From Rhizorhabdus histidinilytica (lineage in GTDB: Bacteria > Pseudomonadota > Alphaproteobacteria > Sphingomonadales > Sphingomonadaceae), in the NCBI RefSeq assembly GCF_900167915.1, contig NZ_FUYM01000012.1, positions 46,778 through 110,777 of the forward strand: a stretch of DNA of 64,000 nt, in the 5' to 3' direction. The translations under genes and the position numbers were made by a program. Shown here piece after piece: positions 56,970 through 64,000 of this stretch. How positions within the stretch are numbered: position 1 is the first letter of the stretch; every line of letters begins with the position of its first letter. The notes beneath the pieces are model-generated. The model was given only the letters and a program-made list of their open reading frames with translations, made no database searches and was not told the DNA's origin.

Positions 56970-59057
56970 TCATTCCACCACACTCATCGATTTGCCGACG
57001 ACCATCGCCTCCAGCGTGCCGCTGTCGATCGGCGGCGAGCAGAGATAGCCCTGATAATAGTTGCAGCCCTCGCGCGCGAGGAGGGAGAGCTGGGCCTTGG
57101 TCTCGACCCCCTCGGTGATCACCGCGAGGCCGAGCGAACGGGCCATTTCGATCACGCCGCGCACGACGATGCGATCGCGGGTCGAGCCGGTGATGTCCTC
57201 CGCCAATGTCTTGTCGATTTTCAGATAATCGAGCGGCAGAGCCTTGAGATAGGCGAGGCTCGAATAGCCCGTGCCGAAATCGTCGATCGCCACCCGCAAC
57301 CCGGCGCCACGCAGCTGGGCGAGCAGCCCGGCCGCTCCGGCGAGATCGGCGATCAGGCCGCTTTCCGTGACCTCGGCGGTCAGCCGGTCGCGCGGGAAGC
57401 CGGCCTTGTCGACCCGGCTCAGGAAATCCTCGACGAAATTGGGCTGGGCGATGTCGGCGGCGGTGACGTTCACCGACAGGCGCAGATTGCCCATATGTTC
57501 GGGCCAGCTTGCCGCGACCTCGAGCGCGCGCTGCTGCACATAGGTCGAGAGCTGGACGACGAAGTCCGACCGGGCGGCGGTCGCGAACAGCGGGACGGCA
57601 CCCAGCTCGCCCAGCTGCGGATGGCGCCAGCGGGCGAGCGCCTCGACCCCCATGATCTGGCCCGATCGGATATCGACCTGGGGCTGGAAGAGGATGTCGA
57701 TCTGGTCATGGTCGAGGGCTCGGCGCAGGTCGATCTCGAGCTGGTTGCGGCGATGCGCCTCGGCCTCGCTGTCGGCGTCGAGCGCGCGGACCAGGCCGGT
57801 GTCGCCATGCTTGGCCGCCGCGAGCGCCGCCGCCGCGCGCTGGAACAGCGTCCCGGCATCGCGCCGGCCCTCGCCGTCGATCGCGGCGATCCCGACCCGG
57901 CAGGACAAGGGGATGAGCGAGTCCCCCGAAACGAACGGCCAGGCGACACTTTCGACGAGCCGGTTGGCGATCAGCTCTGCCGTGTCGGCGGTGACCGGCG
58001 CGCCGAGCGCGATCGCGAATTCGGAGCCGGCGGTGCGCGCGATCATCGTATGTTCGAGGCCGATCCGGTCGATCACCCGCTCGATCCGCCGGGCGACGCC
58101 CTGCAGCACCGCGTCGCCCGTCGGCCGGCCGAAGGCGGCGTTGACCAGGCCGAAGCGCATGATTCCCAGCATCAGCAGGATGCAGCGCGGCTCGGCGAGC
58201 TGATCATCGGCCAGTCGCCGCTCGACCCACTGGCGGATACGGTCGACCGCAGGCAATCCGGTCAGGGCGTCACCGTCCTCGCCGGCCGGCTCGTCGTCGC
58301 GGCGGTCGACTTCGACCCAGGCGACGACCGCATGCCGTTCCTCGTCATAGGAGATGTGGTGCGCCAGCCGCTCGCCCAGCGCACGGCTACGATGGGCGAA
58401 GGCGGTCGAGCGGCCGGTCGACAACAGGCGATCGATCGCCTCGCGCGCCAGGCGGCGGCTCTCGCGGTCCATCAGCCGGAACAGCATCGACATCGGCACT
58501 GTCTCGGTCGCCACGCCGATCCGGTCGGCAAGCGCGGCGCTGAGCGTCACCATCCGGTCGCCCGGCTTCCAGATCCAAGCCTCCGATTCCGACAGGCGCA
58601 GTGCGGCACGGACCGACGCGGCGCGGCCACCGCCTGCCAGCCGTTCGGCATGGCGATCGGCGAAGGCCAGCGCGATCCGCATCTCCGTCTCGCCGAACGG
58701 CGCCGCCAGATAATGGGTCGCCCCAGCCGCCAGATAGCGATCGAGGCTGGCGATGTCGTCGACGATCACGAGGAGCGCCGAGCCCGCCGACCCGACCGCC
58801 GCCGCCATCGCGGCACAGGCCGCGACCGCCTCCTCCTCCGCGTCGCGGGCGTCGATCACCGCGATCGTCGCGCCCGAGGCGATGAAGCGCCGACCGGCGG
58901 CCTCGGCGCGCCGCGCCGCGATCACCCGTCGGCCGGTTCGCTCGATCAACGGCGCCAATTCGTTACGATAGCGGAAGGATATCAGGAAGAGAGGCAGCTG
59001 CCCCCCTGCGGCGGCGCTGGCGGCCGCTGCCCCGATTGAGCCCACACCCTTCGTCAT
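56970..59057 (-). CDS. EAL phosphodiesterase with degenerate GGDEF and receiver-like domain
   Basis: A 695-residue cytoplasmic protein. The N-terminal part resembles a response-regulator receiver (IASGATIAVIDARDAEEEAV and AAGATHYLAAPFGETEMRIA) and is followed by a PAS-like section. The GGDEF domain has RTAGSEFAIAL where an active enzyme has GGDEF, so it should not make c-di-GMP. The EAL domain keeps GVEALARW, VTESGL, DDFGTGYSS, YLKIDKTL and EGVET, so hydrolysis is expected. The start at 59057 is uncertain; an ATG at 59081 is possible. It is divergent from moaA. Confidence 0.88.
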   Translation of the reverse strand: MTKGVGSIGAAAASAAAGGQLPLFLISFRYRNELAPLIERTGRRVIAARRAEAAGRRFIASGATIAVIDARDAEEEAVAACAAMAAAVGSAGSALLVIVDDIASLDRYLAAGATHYLAAPFGETEMRIALAFADRHAERLAGGGRAASVRAALRLSESEAWIWKPGDRMVTLSAALADRIGVATETVPMSMLFRLMDRESRRLAREAIDRLLSTGRSTAFAHRSRALGERLAHHISYDEERHAVVAWVEVDRRDDEPAGEDGDALTGLPAVDRIRQWVERRLADDQLAEPRCILLMLGIMRFGLVNAAFGRPTGDAVLQGVARRIERVIDRIGLEHTMIARTAGSEFAIALGAPVTADTAELIANRLVESVAWPFVSGDSLIPLSCRVGIAAIDGEGRRDAGTLFQRAAAALAAAKHGDTGLVRALDADSEAEAHRRNQLEIDLRRALDHDQIDILFQPQVDIRSGQIMGVEALARWRHPQLGELGAVPLFATAARSDFVVQLSTYVQQRALEVAASWPEHMGNLRLSVNVTAADIAQPNFVEDFLSRVDKAGFPRDRLTAEVTESGLIADLAGAAGLLAQLRGAGLRVAIDDFGTGYSSLAYLKALPLDYLKIDKTLAEDITGSTRDRIVVRGVIEMARSLGLAVITEGVETKAQLSLLAREGCNYYQGYLCSPPIDSGTLEAMVVGKSMSVVE

Positions 59058-59189
59058 TGCCGAACTGTTACCGTATCGCATCACGCTCGCCAATCCGCAA
59101 AGCACCGCGAAAATGCCGCGATCGCCGATCGATCCACAGCTTCCTGGGCGCGGCGCGTCGGCCGCTGGTCGCGATCCGGCGATCGGCGA

Positions 59190-59227
59190 GAGCGCTTTGC
59201 GCTTCCACCTTGGGGGATCAGGCTCTA
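59190..59227. repeat. Second copy of the AGCGCTT-GATCAGGCTCTA repeat
   Basis: AGCGCTTTGCGCTTCCACCT followed by TGGGGGATCAGGCTCTAG. It shares GCGCTTCCACCT and GATCAGGCTCTA with 15710-15738, and ends ten bases before the moaA start, so it will be part of the promoter or leader of moaA. Confidence 0.7.
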
Positions 59228-59237
59228 GGGTAGCGCC

Positions 59238-60278
59238 ATGGCTGCCATGGAAAAGCCGGGGGACAGGGGCGGAACGGGCCTGGCCGATGCGTTCGGCCGG
59301 CGGATCACCTATCTGCGCCTGTCGGTGACCGACCGCTGCGACTTCCGCTGCCGCTATTGCATGGCGGAGAAGATGCAGTTCCTGCCGAAGCGCGAGATAT
59401 TGACGATCGAGGAGCTGGCGACGCTCGCCGACGCCTTCATCGCGCGCGGCATCCGCAAGATCCGGCTGACCGGCGGCGAGCCGCTGGTGCGCCGGGGCAT
59501 CGACGAGCTTGTCCGGCTGATCGGGCGGCGGATCGGCGCCAAGGATGACGGGGGGGGGCTCGACGAACTGACCGTCACGACCAACGCCAGCCAGCTGCGT
59601 CGCCATGCGTCCGCGCTGGCGGAAGCGGGCGTGCGCCGCGTCAATGTCAGCGTCGACAGTCTCGATCCGGAGCGTTTCGGCTTCATCACCCGCGGCGGCG
59701 ACCTGGCGGTGGTGCTCGACGGTATCGCCGCTGCGCGCGAGGCGGGTATCGCGGTGAAGGTCAACATGGTCGCGCTGCGCGACCTCAACGAGCAGGAGAT
59801 CGAACCGATGCTGCGCTGGTGCGCGGCGGAGGGCCATGACCTCACCCTGATCGAGACGATGCCGTTGGGCGAGATCGAGGACGACCGCACCGACCGCTAC
59901 CTGCCGCTCGACGGCGTGCGCCGCCGGATCGAGGAGCATTATACGCTCAGCCCGCTCGACCATCGGACGGGCGGGCCGGCACGCTATTTCCGGGTCGAGG
60001 AACTCGGCGCGCGGCTCGGCCTGATCACGCCGCTGACCAACAATTTCTGCGACGGCTGCAACCGCGTCCGAGTCACCGCGACGGGACAGATCTACATGTG
60101 CCTGGGCCATGAGGACCGGCTCGACCTGCGCCAGGCGCTGCGCGCGGGCGACATGGCGGAGCTCGACCGGCTGCTCGACCGGGCGATGCGGCTGAAGCCC
60201 GAGCGCCATGCCTTCCGCATCGACACGCCCGGCGCGGCCCCGGCCGTTTCCCGGCATATGAGCGTCACCGGCGGATGA
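59238..60278 (+). CDS. moaA: GTP 3',8-cyclase MoaA (molybdopterin biosynthesis)
   Basis: A 346-residue radical-SAM enzyme converting GTP to 3',8-cyclo-GTP for molybdenum cofactor synthesis. The SAM-cluster cysteines are C34, C38 and C41 (TDRCDFRCRYCMAEK). RLTGGEPLVRRG and VTTNASQL follow. The second cluster is NNFCDGCNRVRVTATGQIYM and the next Cys. The C-terminal Gly-Gly (SVTGG) needed by the family is present. Molybdenum cofactor is required by formate dehydrogenase, encoded at the left edge. It overlaps nadK by ATGA, so the two are coupled. Confidence 0.96.
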   Translation: MAAMEKPGDRGGTGLADAFGRRITYLRLSVTDRCDFRCRYCMAEKMQFLPKREILTIEELATLADAFIARGIRKIRLTGGEPLVRRGIDELVRLIGRRIGAKDDGGGLDELTVTTNASQLRRHASALAEAGVRRVNVSVDSLDPERFGFITRGGDLAVVLDGIAAAREAGIAVKVNMVALRDLNEQEIEPMLRWCAAEGHDLTLIETMPLGEIEDDRTDRYLPLDGVRRRIEEHYTLSPLDHRTGGPARYFRVEELGARLGLITPLTNNFCDGCNRVRVTATGQIYMCLGHEDRLDLRQALRAGDMAELDRLLDRAMRLKPERHAFRIDTPGAAPAVSRHMSVTGG

Positions 60279-61048
60279 CCGAACAGCGGATGGCGCTCGT
60301 CGCGTCCCCCACGACGGCTGCCCAGGAGGCCGCTGCCGAACTGCGCGCCATCTACGAGTGGCATCCGATCGAGCGCGCCGACCTGGTCGTTGCGCTGGGC
60401 GGCGACGGCTTCATGCTGCGCACCTTGCACGCCATGCTCGACCGGCATCGCATCCTGCCGGTGTTCGGGATGAACCTGGGCACGGTCGGCTTCCTGATGA
60501 ACGACTGGAAGCCCGACCTGCTCGAGCTGCGACTGCAACAGGCGCGGGCGATCACCGTCCTTCCACTGCGCATGGACGTCGAGACGGTCGAGGGACAGCG
60601 CCATTCGGTGCCGGCGATCAACGAGGTGTCGCTTCTCCGCGAAACGCGCGAGACGGCCAAGATCGAGGTGCTGGTCGACGGCCGCGTCGTGCTGCCCGAG
60701 CTGGTCTGCGACGGCGTGCTGGTGTCGACCCCGGCAGGATCGACCGCCTACAACCTGTCGGCGCAGGGGCCGATCCTGCCGCTCGAATCCTCGCTGCTGG
60801 CACTGACCCCGATCAGCCCGTTCCGGCCGCGCCGCTGGCGCGGAGCGATCCTGCCGAACAAGAACGCGATCTCGTTCCGTGTGCTCGATGCGGTAAAGCG
60901 CCCGGTCAGCGCCGTCGCCGACCAGCGCGAGGTCCGCGACGTCTCGCTGATCCGGGTGGGCATCGACAAGACCAGTCCGTTGACCCTGCTGTTCGACCCC
61001 GAACACGCCCTGGACGACCGCATCACGATGGAGCAATTCGCGGTCTGA
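60275..61048 (+). CDS. nadK: NAD kinase
   Basis: A 257-residue kinase making NADP+ from NAD+. The nucleotide-binding motif is VVALGGDGFMLRTLH; NEVSLLRET corresponds to the conserved NE motif and DGVLVSTPAGSTAYNLSAQG to the second substrate motif. It begins in an ATGA overlap with moaA. Length and motifs fit the short alphaproteobacterial form. Confidence 0.95.
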   Translation: MTEQRMALVASPTTAAQEAAAELRAIYEWHPIERADLVVALGGDGFMLRTLHAMLDRHRILPVFGMNLGTVGFLMNDWKPDLLELRLQQARAITVLPLRMDVETVEGQRHSVPAINEVSLLRETRETAKIEVLVDGRVVLPELVCDGVLVSTPAGSTAYNLSAQGPILPLESSLLALTPISPFRPRRWRGAILPNKNAISFRVLDAVKRPVSAVADQREVRDVSLIRVGIDKTSPLTLLFDPEHALDDRITMEQFAV

Positions 61049-61113
61049 CCCCCGCCTTTCCGCCCCTCCGCGCCCGGCTCGCGAGAAGTTTCGCCGAACG
61101 ACGTCTAAGGGGC

Positions 61114-61143
61114 TTGCAAGGTTCAAGAAGCCGCTGCTATAGG
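61114..61143 (+). promoter_or_regulatory. Probable promoter of tRNA-Asn
   Basis: TTGCAA (61114-61119) and TATAGG (61138-61143) are 18 bp apart, with the tRNA beginning 26 bases after the -10. The spacing and hexamers fit a sigma-70 promoter. Confidence 0.55.
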
Positions 61144-61168
61144 CGCGCCTCGCTTGAAGCGGAAATGA

Positions 61169-61243
61169 TCCCCGGTAGCTCAGCGGTAGAGCATCCGACT
61201 GTTAATCGGACGGCCGCCTGTTCGAATCAGGCCCGGGGAGCCA
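61169..61243 (+). tRNA. tRNA-Asn(GTT)
   Basis: A complete 75-base cloverleaf. The acceptor arms TCCCCGG and CCGGGGA pair, with discriminator G and encoded CCA. The D-arm GCTCAGC-GGTA-GAGC, the anticodon stem TCCGA/TCGGA with loop CTGTTAA (anticodon GTT at 61201-61203), and the T-arm CCTGTTCGAATCAGG are all present. The DNA just after it changes character, which suggests that its 3' end is an integration site. Confidence 0.97.
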
Positions 61244-61413
61244 TTTCAAATTCTTGATTTATATGGCGTAATTCTCCTGACGGGAGAGTTGCGCCTTTGG
61301 TCGTTCTGACACGTGTTCTGACACACATTCTGACTTTCACGTTTCTGTCAGCAAGGGGAAGAGGAGGCGACGACCTTGCGATCGCCACCCTATTGTCTCC
61401 GCCGCGCGGCGGG
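61244..61413. other. Gene-free stretch after tRNA-Asn
   Basis: The 170 bp hold CTCCTGACGGGAG (a small dyad near 61273) and TCTGACAC/TCTGACAC direct repeats (61304-61327), but no supported gene. The base mix is less GC-rich than the neighbouring genes, as expected at the border of an integrated element. Confidence 0.5.
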
Positions 61414-61668
61414 TTAGCCTGGTGAACCCTTCGGGTCTCGGCTGCGAGGATAGGTGCGCTCCTCTTGATACTTCCCATCGCCCTTCTGGATTTTGACGGA
61501 ACCGCCACCCTTCCCAACGGCGTCTGCCAACGCCCCACCCTTGGTGAGCTCGGTCTTCGTATCCCAATGTTTGGTCGCGCGTTCGTTGCCGTCCTTCGTC
61601 AGCTCCCAGCCCCCACGCTTGTCATTCTTCGTGACGGTGAACTTCGGCAGATTCGGCTGTTTGGCCAT
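61414..61668 (-). CDS. DUF2188-domain protein
   Basis: An 84-residue basic protein (KFTVTKNDKRGGWELTKDGN, then AVGKGGGSVKIQKGDGKYQE and ERTYPRSRDP), matching the DUF2188 pattern of small bacterial proteins, often found on accessory DNA. The start at 61668 has an excellent ribosome site (GGAGGA, six bases away). Function is unknown. Its only neighbours are the tRNA and a broken regulator. Confidence 0.8.
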   Translation of the reverse strand: MAKQPNLPKFTVTKNDKRGGWELTKDGNERATKHWDTKTELTKGGALADAVGKGGGSVKIQKGDGKYQEERTYPRSRDPKGSPG

Positions 61669-62158
61669 GTCGCGTCCTCCTATGAATTCGTGCGCGGCAT
61701 CTGGCAGCTTCTCAAGCGGTAGGCCCATCACCCCTCCCCCCTCGCCGCTGCGCGCGAGGGGTGACGTAGAACCACGGCACTGGCGCCAGCACCCGCACAT
61801 CTACGCCAGGAACCCGCGCTAGGTGCTACAGACGATGTTTGAGGAAGGCCGTTCCTAGGCCGGGCCACGCTTGGGAAGAGGTTCGTCAGCACGAGGATTT
61901 CATGGCGAACCACGCGCTACCGTGATGAAAGTCCTCGCGACCCAAAGCGGCATGTGACCGAAATCCATCACTCCCCATTTGCGCGCACCGCCGCCAAAAT
62001 TGGCGCTCAATCGTGCGGAGCGTCGTCGGGGTATCGCGATACCGTCAGGACGGTTTAGAGGGTCGTGCGTGAATAAAAGACAAAATAAAAGTCTAATTCA
62101 GACTTTCAGTTTTAATCAGACTGTCGATGACGAAGGCCGAATATAGCCTTTGTCCGTC
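61669..62158. other. Gene-poor stretch, no supported gene
   Basis: No reading frame here has protein-like composition or a ribosome site. The last 100 bp are A/T-rich (GAATAAAAGACAAAATAAAA near 62071) and hold the inverted repeat described at 62090. The region is probably decayed accessory DNA. Confidence 0.5.
62090..62104. promoter_or_regulatory. Inverted repeat before the broken XRE gene
   Basis: AGTCT-AATTC-AGACT is a perfect dyad, followed 11 bp later by a half-copy (TTTAATCAGACT, 62111-62122). It lies in an A/T-rich patch 55 bp upstream of the XRE gene, as expected for the autoregulatory operator of a small HTH repressor. Confidence 0.45.
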
Positions 62159-62363
62159 ATGGACATCCGCAAACGGTTCGGCATGAATGTGCGCCGCGTT
62201 CGACGGGCGCAGGCCCCAGGAAGAACTGGCGCACAGTGCCGGGATACACCGGACCTATCTATGCGGCCTGGAGAGGGACGGAAACAAGAACCCGACGCTC
62301 GACGTCGTCGGCAGGATCGCGGCCGCCCTTAACGTCACCGTGGGTTCGCTCGTGGACGAGTAA
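62159..62363 (+). pseudogene. Frameshifted XRE-family HTH regulator
   Basis: Two frames together encode a small XRE regulator. The first frame gives MDIRKRFGMNVRRVRRAQ; after a shift of one frame the sequence goes on as QEELAHSAGIHRTYLCGLER, then NPTLDVVGRIAAALNVTVGS and LVDE before TAA at 62361. In intact relatives the junction reads QGLSQEEL, so about five bases are missing near 62213-62220. The protein would otherwise be about 69 residues. It is likely inactive unless the shift is a sequencing error. Confidence 0.8.
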
Positions 62364-62484
62364 ACCCTTGGTCCCGATGCGACTATCTCGCGGTGGGTTT
62401 ACGCTGGCATCCTTGATATCTCGGAAGCAAAAATCCGCGCATGGGTGCAAGGAACGGAAATAAGTTCAAGCCTAAATAACTCTG

Positions 62485-63780
62485 CTACGGTTTGGGTGCA
62501 TTGGCGATCAGGATGATAGACGTCAGTGCTGTGGCCATATTGTCGATGTCCGTCTCACGGTTGAGCTTGACCCATTCCTTCGGAGAATGGGCGCCGCCGG
62601 CCTCTATCCCAGGTCCAATCACTATCGCCGGAATATCAGCCGCCATCGCCGCATTGGCATCGGTGCTCTGCGCATCGATCGCCGGAGCCTTGCCCGCCGC
62701 CATGATCGATGCGGCGGCAAGCCGCACGATCGTGGAATCGGGCGCCGTCTTGCCCGCCGGACGATCGCCGATCAGTTTTTCCCCGGCCGCGATCCGGCCC
62801 TGGCGGGTCGAACGCGCGTCATTCTCCTCCCGCACGGCCTGGGCGATGAAATCCCGCATCTGCGCCTCGACCGTCGCGATCGCCTTCTGGTCGTCGGACC
62901 GAATGTCGATCAGCGCGGACACATCGGCGGGAATCGCGTTGATCGAGGTTCCGCCCGACACTATCCCGACGTTGAAGCTGGTCCGCGTCCCCGCCGGTAT
63001 GGCGATCCGGCTCAGGTTGCGGAGAAAGCCGGCCAGCGCATATGCCGGATTGACGATGCCGAAGTCGCTGAAGCTGTGCCCTCCAGGGCCGGTGAAATGC
63101 ACGTCGAAGCGGCGGGAACCTACGCCTGTCGCGATCACCTGTTCCACGCGAGCCGGCTCGAAACCCACGAAGCCGGTGATGCGACCGGCATATCGGCTCC
63201 GCTCGACGAGATGGCGCGCGCCCTTGAGATTTCCCAATTGTTCCTCGCCGACGGTGGCGACGAACAGGATATCCGCGTCGGTGCGGATGTTCGCCCGGTC
63301 GAGTATCCGGGCATAGAGCGGAAGAACCGCGAGGCCGAGCGTGTCGTCCCCGACGCCGGGTGCGCGCAGCGTGTCGCCGTCGCGTTCGACCTTGATCCGG
63401 CCGGCCGGAAAGACGGTGTCGAGGTGCGCGGCGACGACGATCAAACCCCGCCCCTTTCCTCGCCGCAAGCCATAGACGTTTCCCGTCTCGTCGTGGTGCA
63501 CGTCTTCCAATCCGGCCGTGGCCAGCAACCGTTCGAACGCCGCGCCCCGGCGCCCCTCGTCGAAGGTCGGCGCGGCGATCTCGGTTAGGGCGATGAGTTC
63601 CTCGACGAACCGGTCATAATCACCGGAAAGCCCTTTTCGGAGCGCGGCGAAAACATGGCCTTTCCGGAAATCCCGGGCCATCTTCAGGTCGGATGCCGAC
63701 GGAGCGGCCACGGCGGGCGTACCGGTAGATGCCAGCAGGGCGAGAGCGAGCACGGCTGCGATGGGGCTTTTGTACATCAT
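62485..63780 (-). CDS. Exported M20-family metallopeptidase
   Basis: A 431-residue protein with a signal peptide (SPIAAVLALALLASTGTPAV) and the M20 fold. Metal ligands are visible in VVAAHLDTVFP (His and Asp), GVGDDTLGLAVL, VATVGEEQLGNLKG (Glu-Glu), GFEP and GGAHSPKEWVKLN (His). The dimerisation domain carries the GPGGHSFSDFG signature. It probably removes amino acids from periplasmic peptides, like a tripeptidase. The ATG at 63780 may be replaced by 63777. It is divergent from zwf. Confidence 0.9.
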   Translation of the reverse strand: MMYKSPIAAVLALALLASTGTPAVAAPSASDLKMARDFRKGHVFAALRKGLSGDYDRFVEELIALTEIAAPTFDEGRRGAAFERLLATAGLEDVHHDETGNVYGLRRGKGRGLIVVAAHLDTVFPAGRIKVERDGDTLRAPGVGDDTLGLAVLPLYARILDRANIRTDADILFVATVGEEQLGNLKGARHLVERSRYAGRITGFVGFEPARVEQVIATGVGSRRFDVHFTGPGGHSFSDFGIVNPAYALAGFLRNLSRIAIPAGTRTSFNVGIVSGGTSINAIPADVSALIDIRSDDQKAIATVEAQMRDFIAQAVREENDARSTRQGRIAAGEKLIGDRPAGKTAPDSTIVRLAAASIMAAGKAPAIDAQSTDANAAMAADIPAIVIGPGIEAGGAHSPKEWVKLNRETDIDNMATALTSIILIANAPKP

Positions 63781-63839
63781 GCGAATAATTATCCGGATAG
63801 ATGGATTGTCAATTTTCCGCTGTCCGCACGGATTGCTTT

Positions 63840-63853
63840 TGTAATCGTTTACA
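63840..63853. promoter_or_regulatory. LacI-type operator upstream of zwf
   Basis: TGTAATCGTTTACA is a near-perfect dyad (TGTAA/TTACA around a central CG), the form typical of LacI-family operators. It lies 53 bp before the zwf start and 60 bp from the M20-peptidase start. The Entner-Doudoroff genes usually found after zwf would be its likely targets. Confidence 0.5.
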
Positions 63854-63905
63854 GTATATCGGCCGTCGCGGTCCGGCAGTCAACGGATCACGGGGGAGAT
63901 ATGGC

Positions 63906-64000
63906 GTGACGGCACCGAGCGAGAAGCTGCTGTTGTTCGGCGCGACCGGGGACCTGTCGCAGCGGATGCTGCTGCCGTCGCTGTACGGGCTGGCGGCGGA
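63906..64000 (+). CDS. zwf: Glucose-6-phosphate dehydrogenase, partial 5' end
   Basis: The first 31 codons are seen, running off the right edge. The sequence begins VTAPSEKLLLFGATGDLSQR and then MLLPSLYGLAA, which contains the family's NADP-binding GATGDLxxR motif. The start is GTG at 63906, with GGGGGAG about nine bases upstream; an ATG at 63901 runs into a stop at once. The enzyme starts the Entner-Doudoroff and pentose phosphate routes. Confidence 0.92.
   Translation, partial: MTAPSEKLLLFGATGDLSQRMLLPSLYGLAA

Noticed and set aside
61227..61538. 103-codon minus-strand frame next to the tRNA
   Set aside because: It runs into the tRNA, overlaps the DUF2188 gene in another frame and has no domain.

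Overview
The window is GC-rich, gene-dense alphaproteobacterial chromosome. Several features point to the Sphingomonadales (a Sphingomonas/Rhizorhabdus-type organism): the strong G/C third-position bias, the TonB receptor with an STN domain, the TorF-type porin, the glycine-zipper exported proteins, the many palindromic intergenic repeats, and the gene set mfd, recG, sdhE, moaA and nadK. The genus is an inference from gene content and style; there is no rRNA here to confirm it.

Layout. 1-2038 (minus): start of a soluble NAD-dependent formate dehydrogenase operon (fdsG, then fdsB running off the left edge) behind a LysR regulator with two matching palindromes. 2174-4954: large membrane adenylate cyclase. 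4963-8706: three-gene acyl-CoA catabolic operon (SDR, acyl-CoA dehydrogenase, APH-like kinase) divergent from a GntR regulator. 8751-13828: TorF-like porin, a small solo cyclase-like protein, an exported TPR protein, a CAP-domain protein and a Tat-exported Ppx/GppA-like protein. 13946-25669: a signalling island with a SpoIIE/RsbU phosphatase, an ATP/ADP-carrier-like transporter with HEAT repeats, two HAMP receptors, a degenerate cyclic-nucleotide-binding protein, STAS (RsbV) and HATPase (RsbW) partners, a SET-domain protein overlapping a PLP decarboxylase, and a GGDEF-EAL protein.

25783-36894: a small protein, a dienelactone-hydrolase-like enzyme, a CorA/ZntB-type channel, a GT-C-like membrane protein, then an ECF sigma/FecR/TonB-receptor/autotransporter series that reads as a cell-surface signalling unit. 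37468-41219: class I ribonucleotide reductase (nrdA, nrdB) with a small membrane protein between the subunits. 41296-43443: three exported glycine-zipper proteins, one with nine YYD-GRW repeats. 43703-50746: MFS symporter, VWA protein, anmK, tyrS, DUF885 peptidase and PilZ protein, with two near-identical inverted-repeat elements around anmK-tyrS. 50782-61048: recG, sdhE, mfd, a phosphodiesterase with a dead GGDEF, moaA and nadK. 61169-62484: tRNA-Asn followed by a gene-poor stretch with lower GC in part, holding a DUF2188 gene and a frameshifted XRE regulator, which looks like the remnant of an integrated element. 62485-64000: exported M20 peptidase divergent from the start of zwf.

The most unusual part is 13946-23452. 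A complete RsbU-V-W style partner switch is present without a recognisable cognate sigma factor. It is interleaved with a nucleotide-carrier/HEAT operon whose two downstream signalling proteins appear to have lost their catalytic or ligand-binding residues. One of its receptors shares its sensory domain with the RsbU phosphatase. This would fit a switch controlling a non-sigma target, but that is inference.
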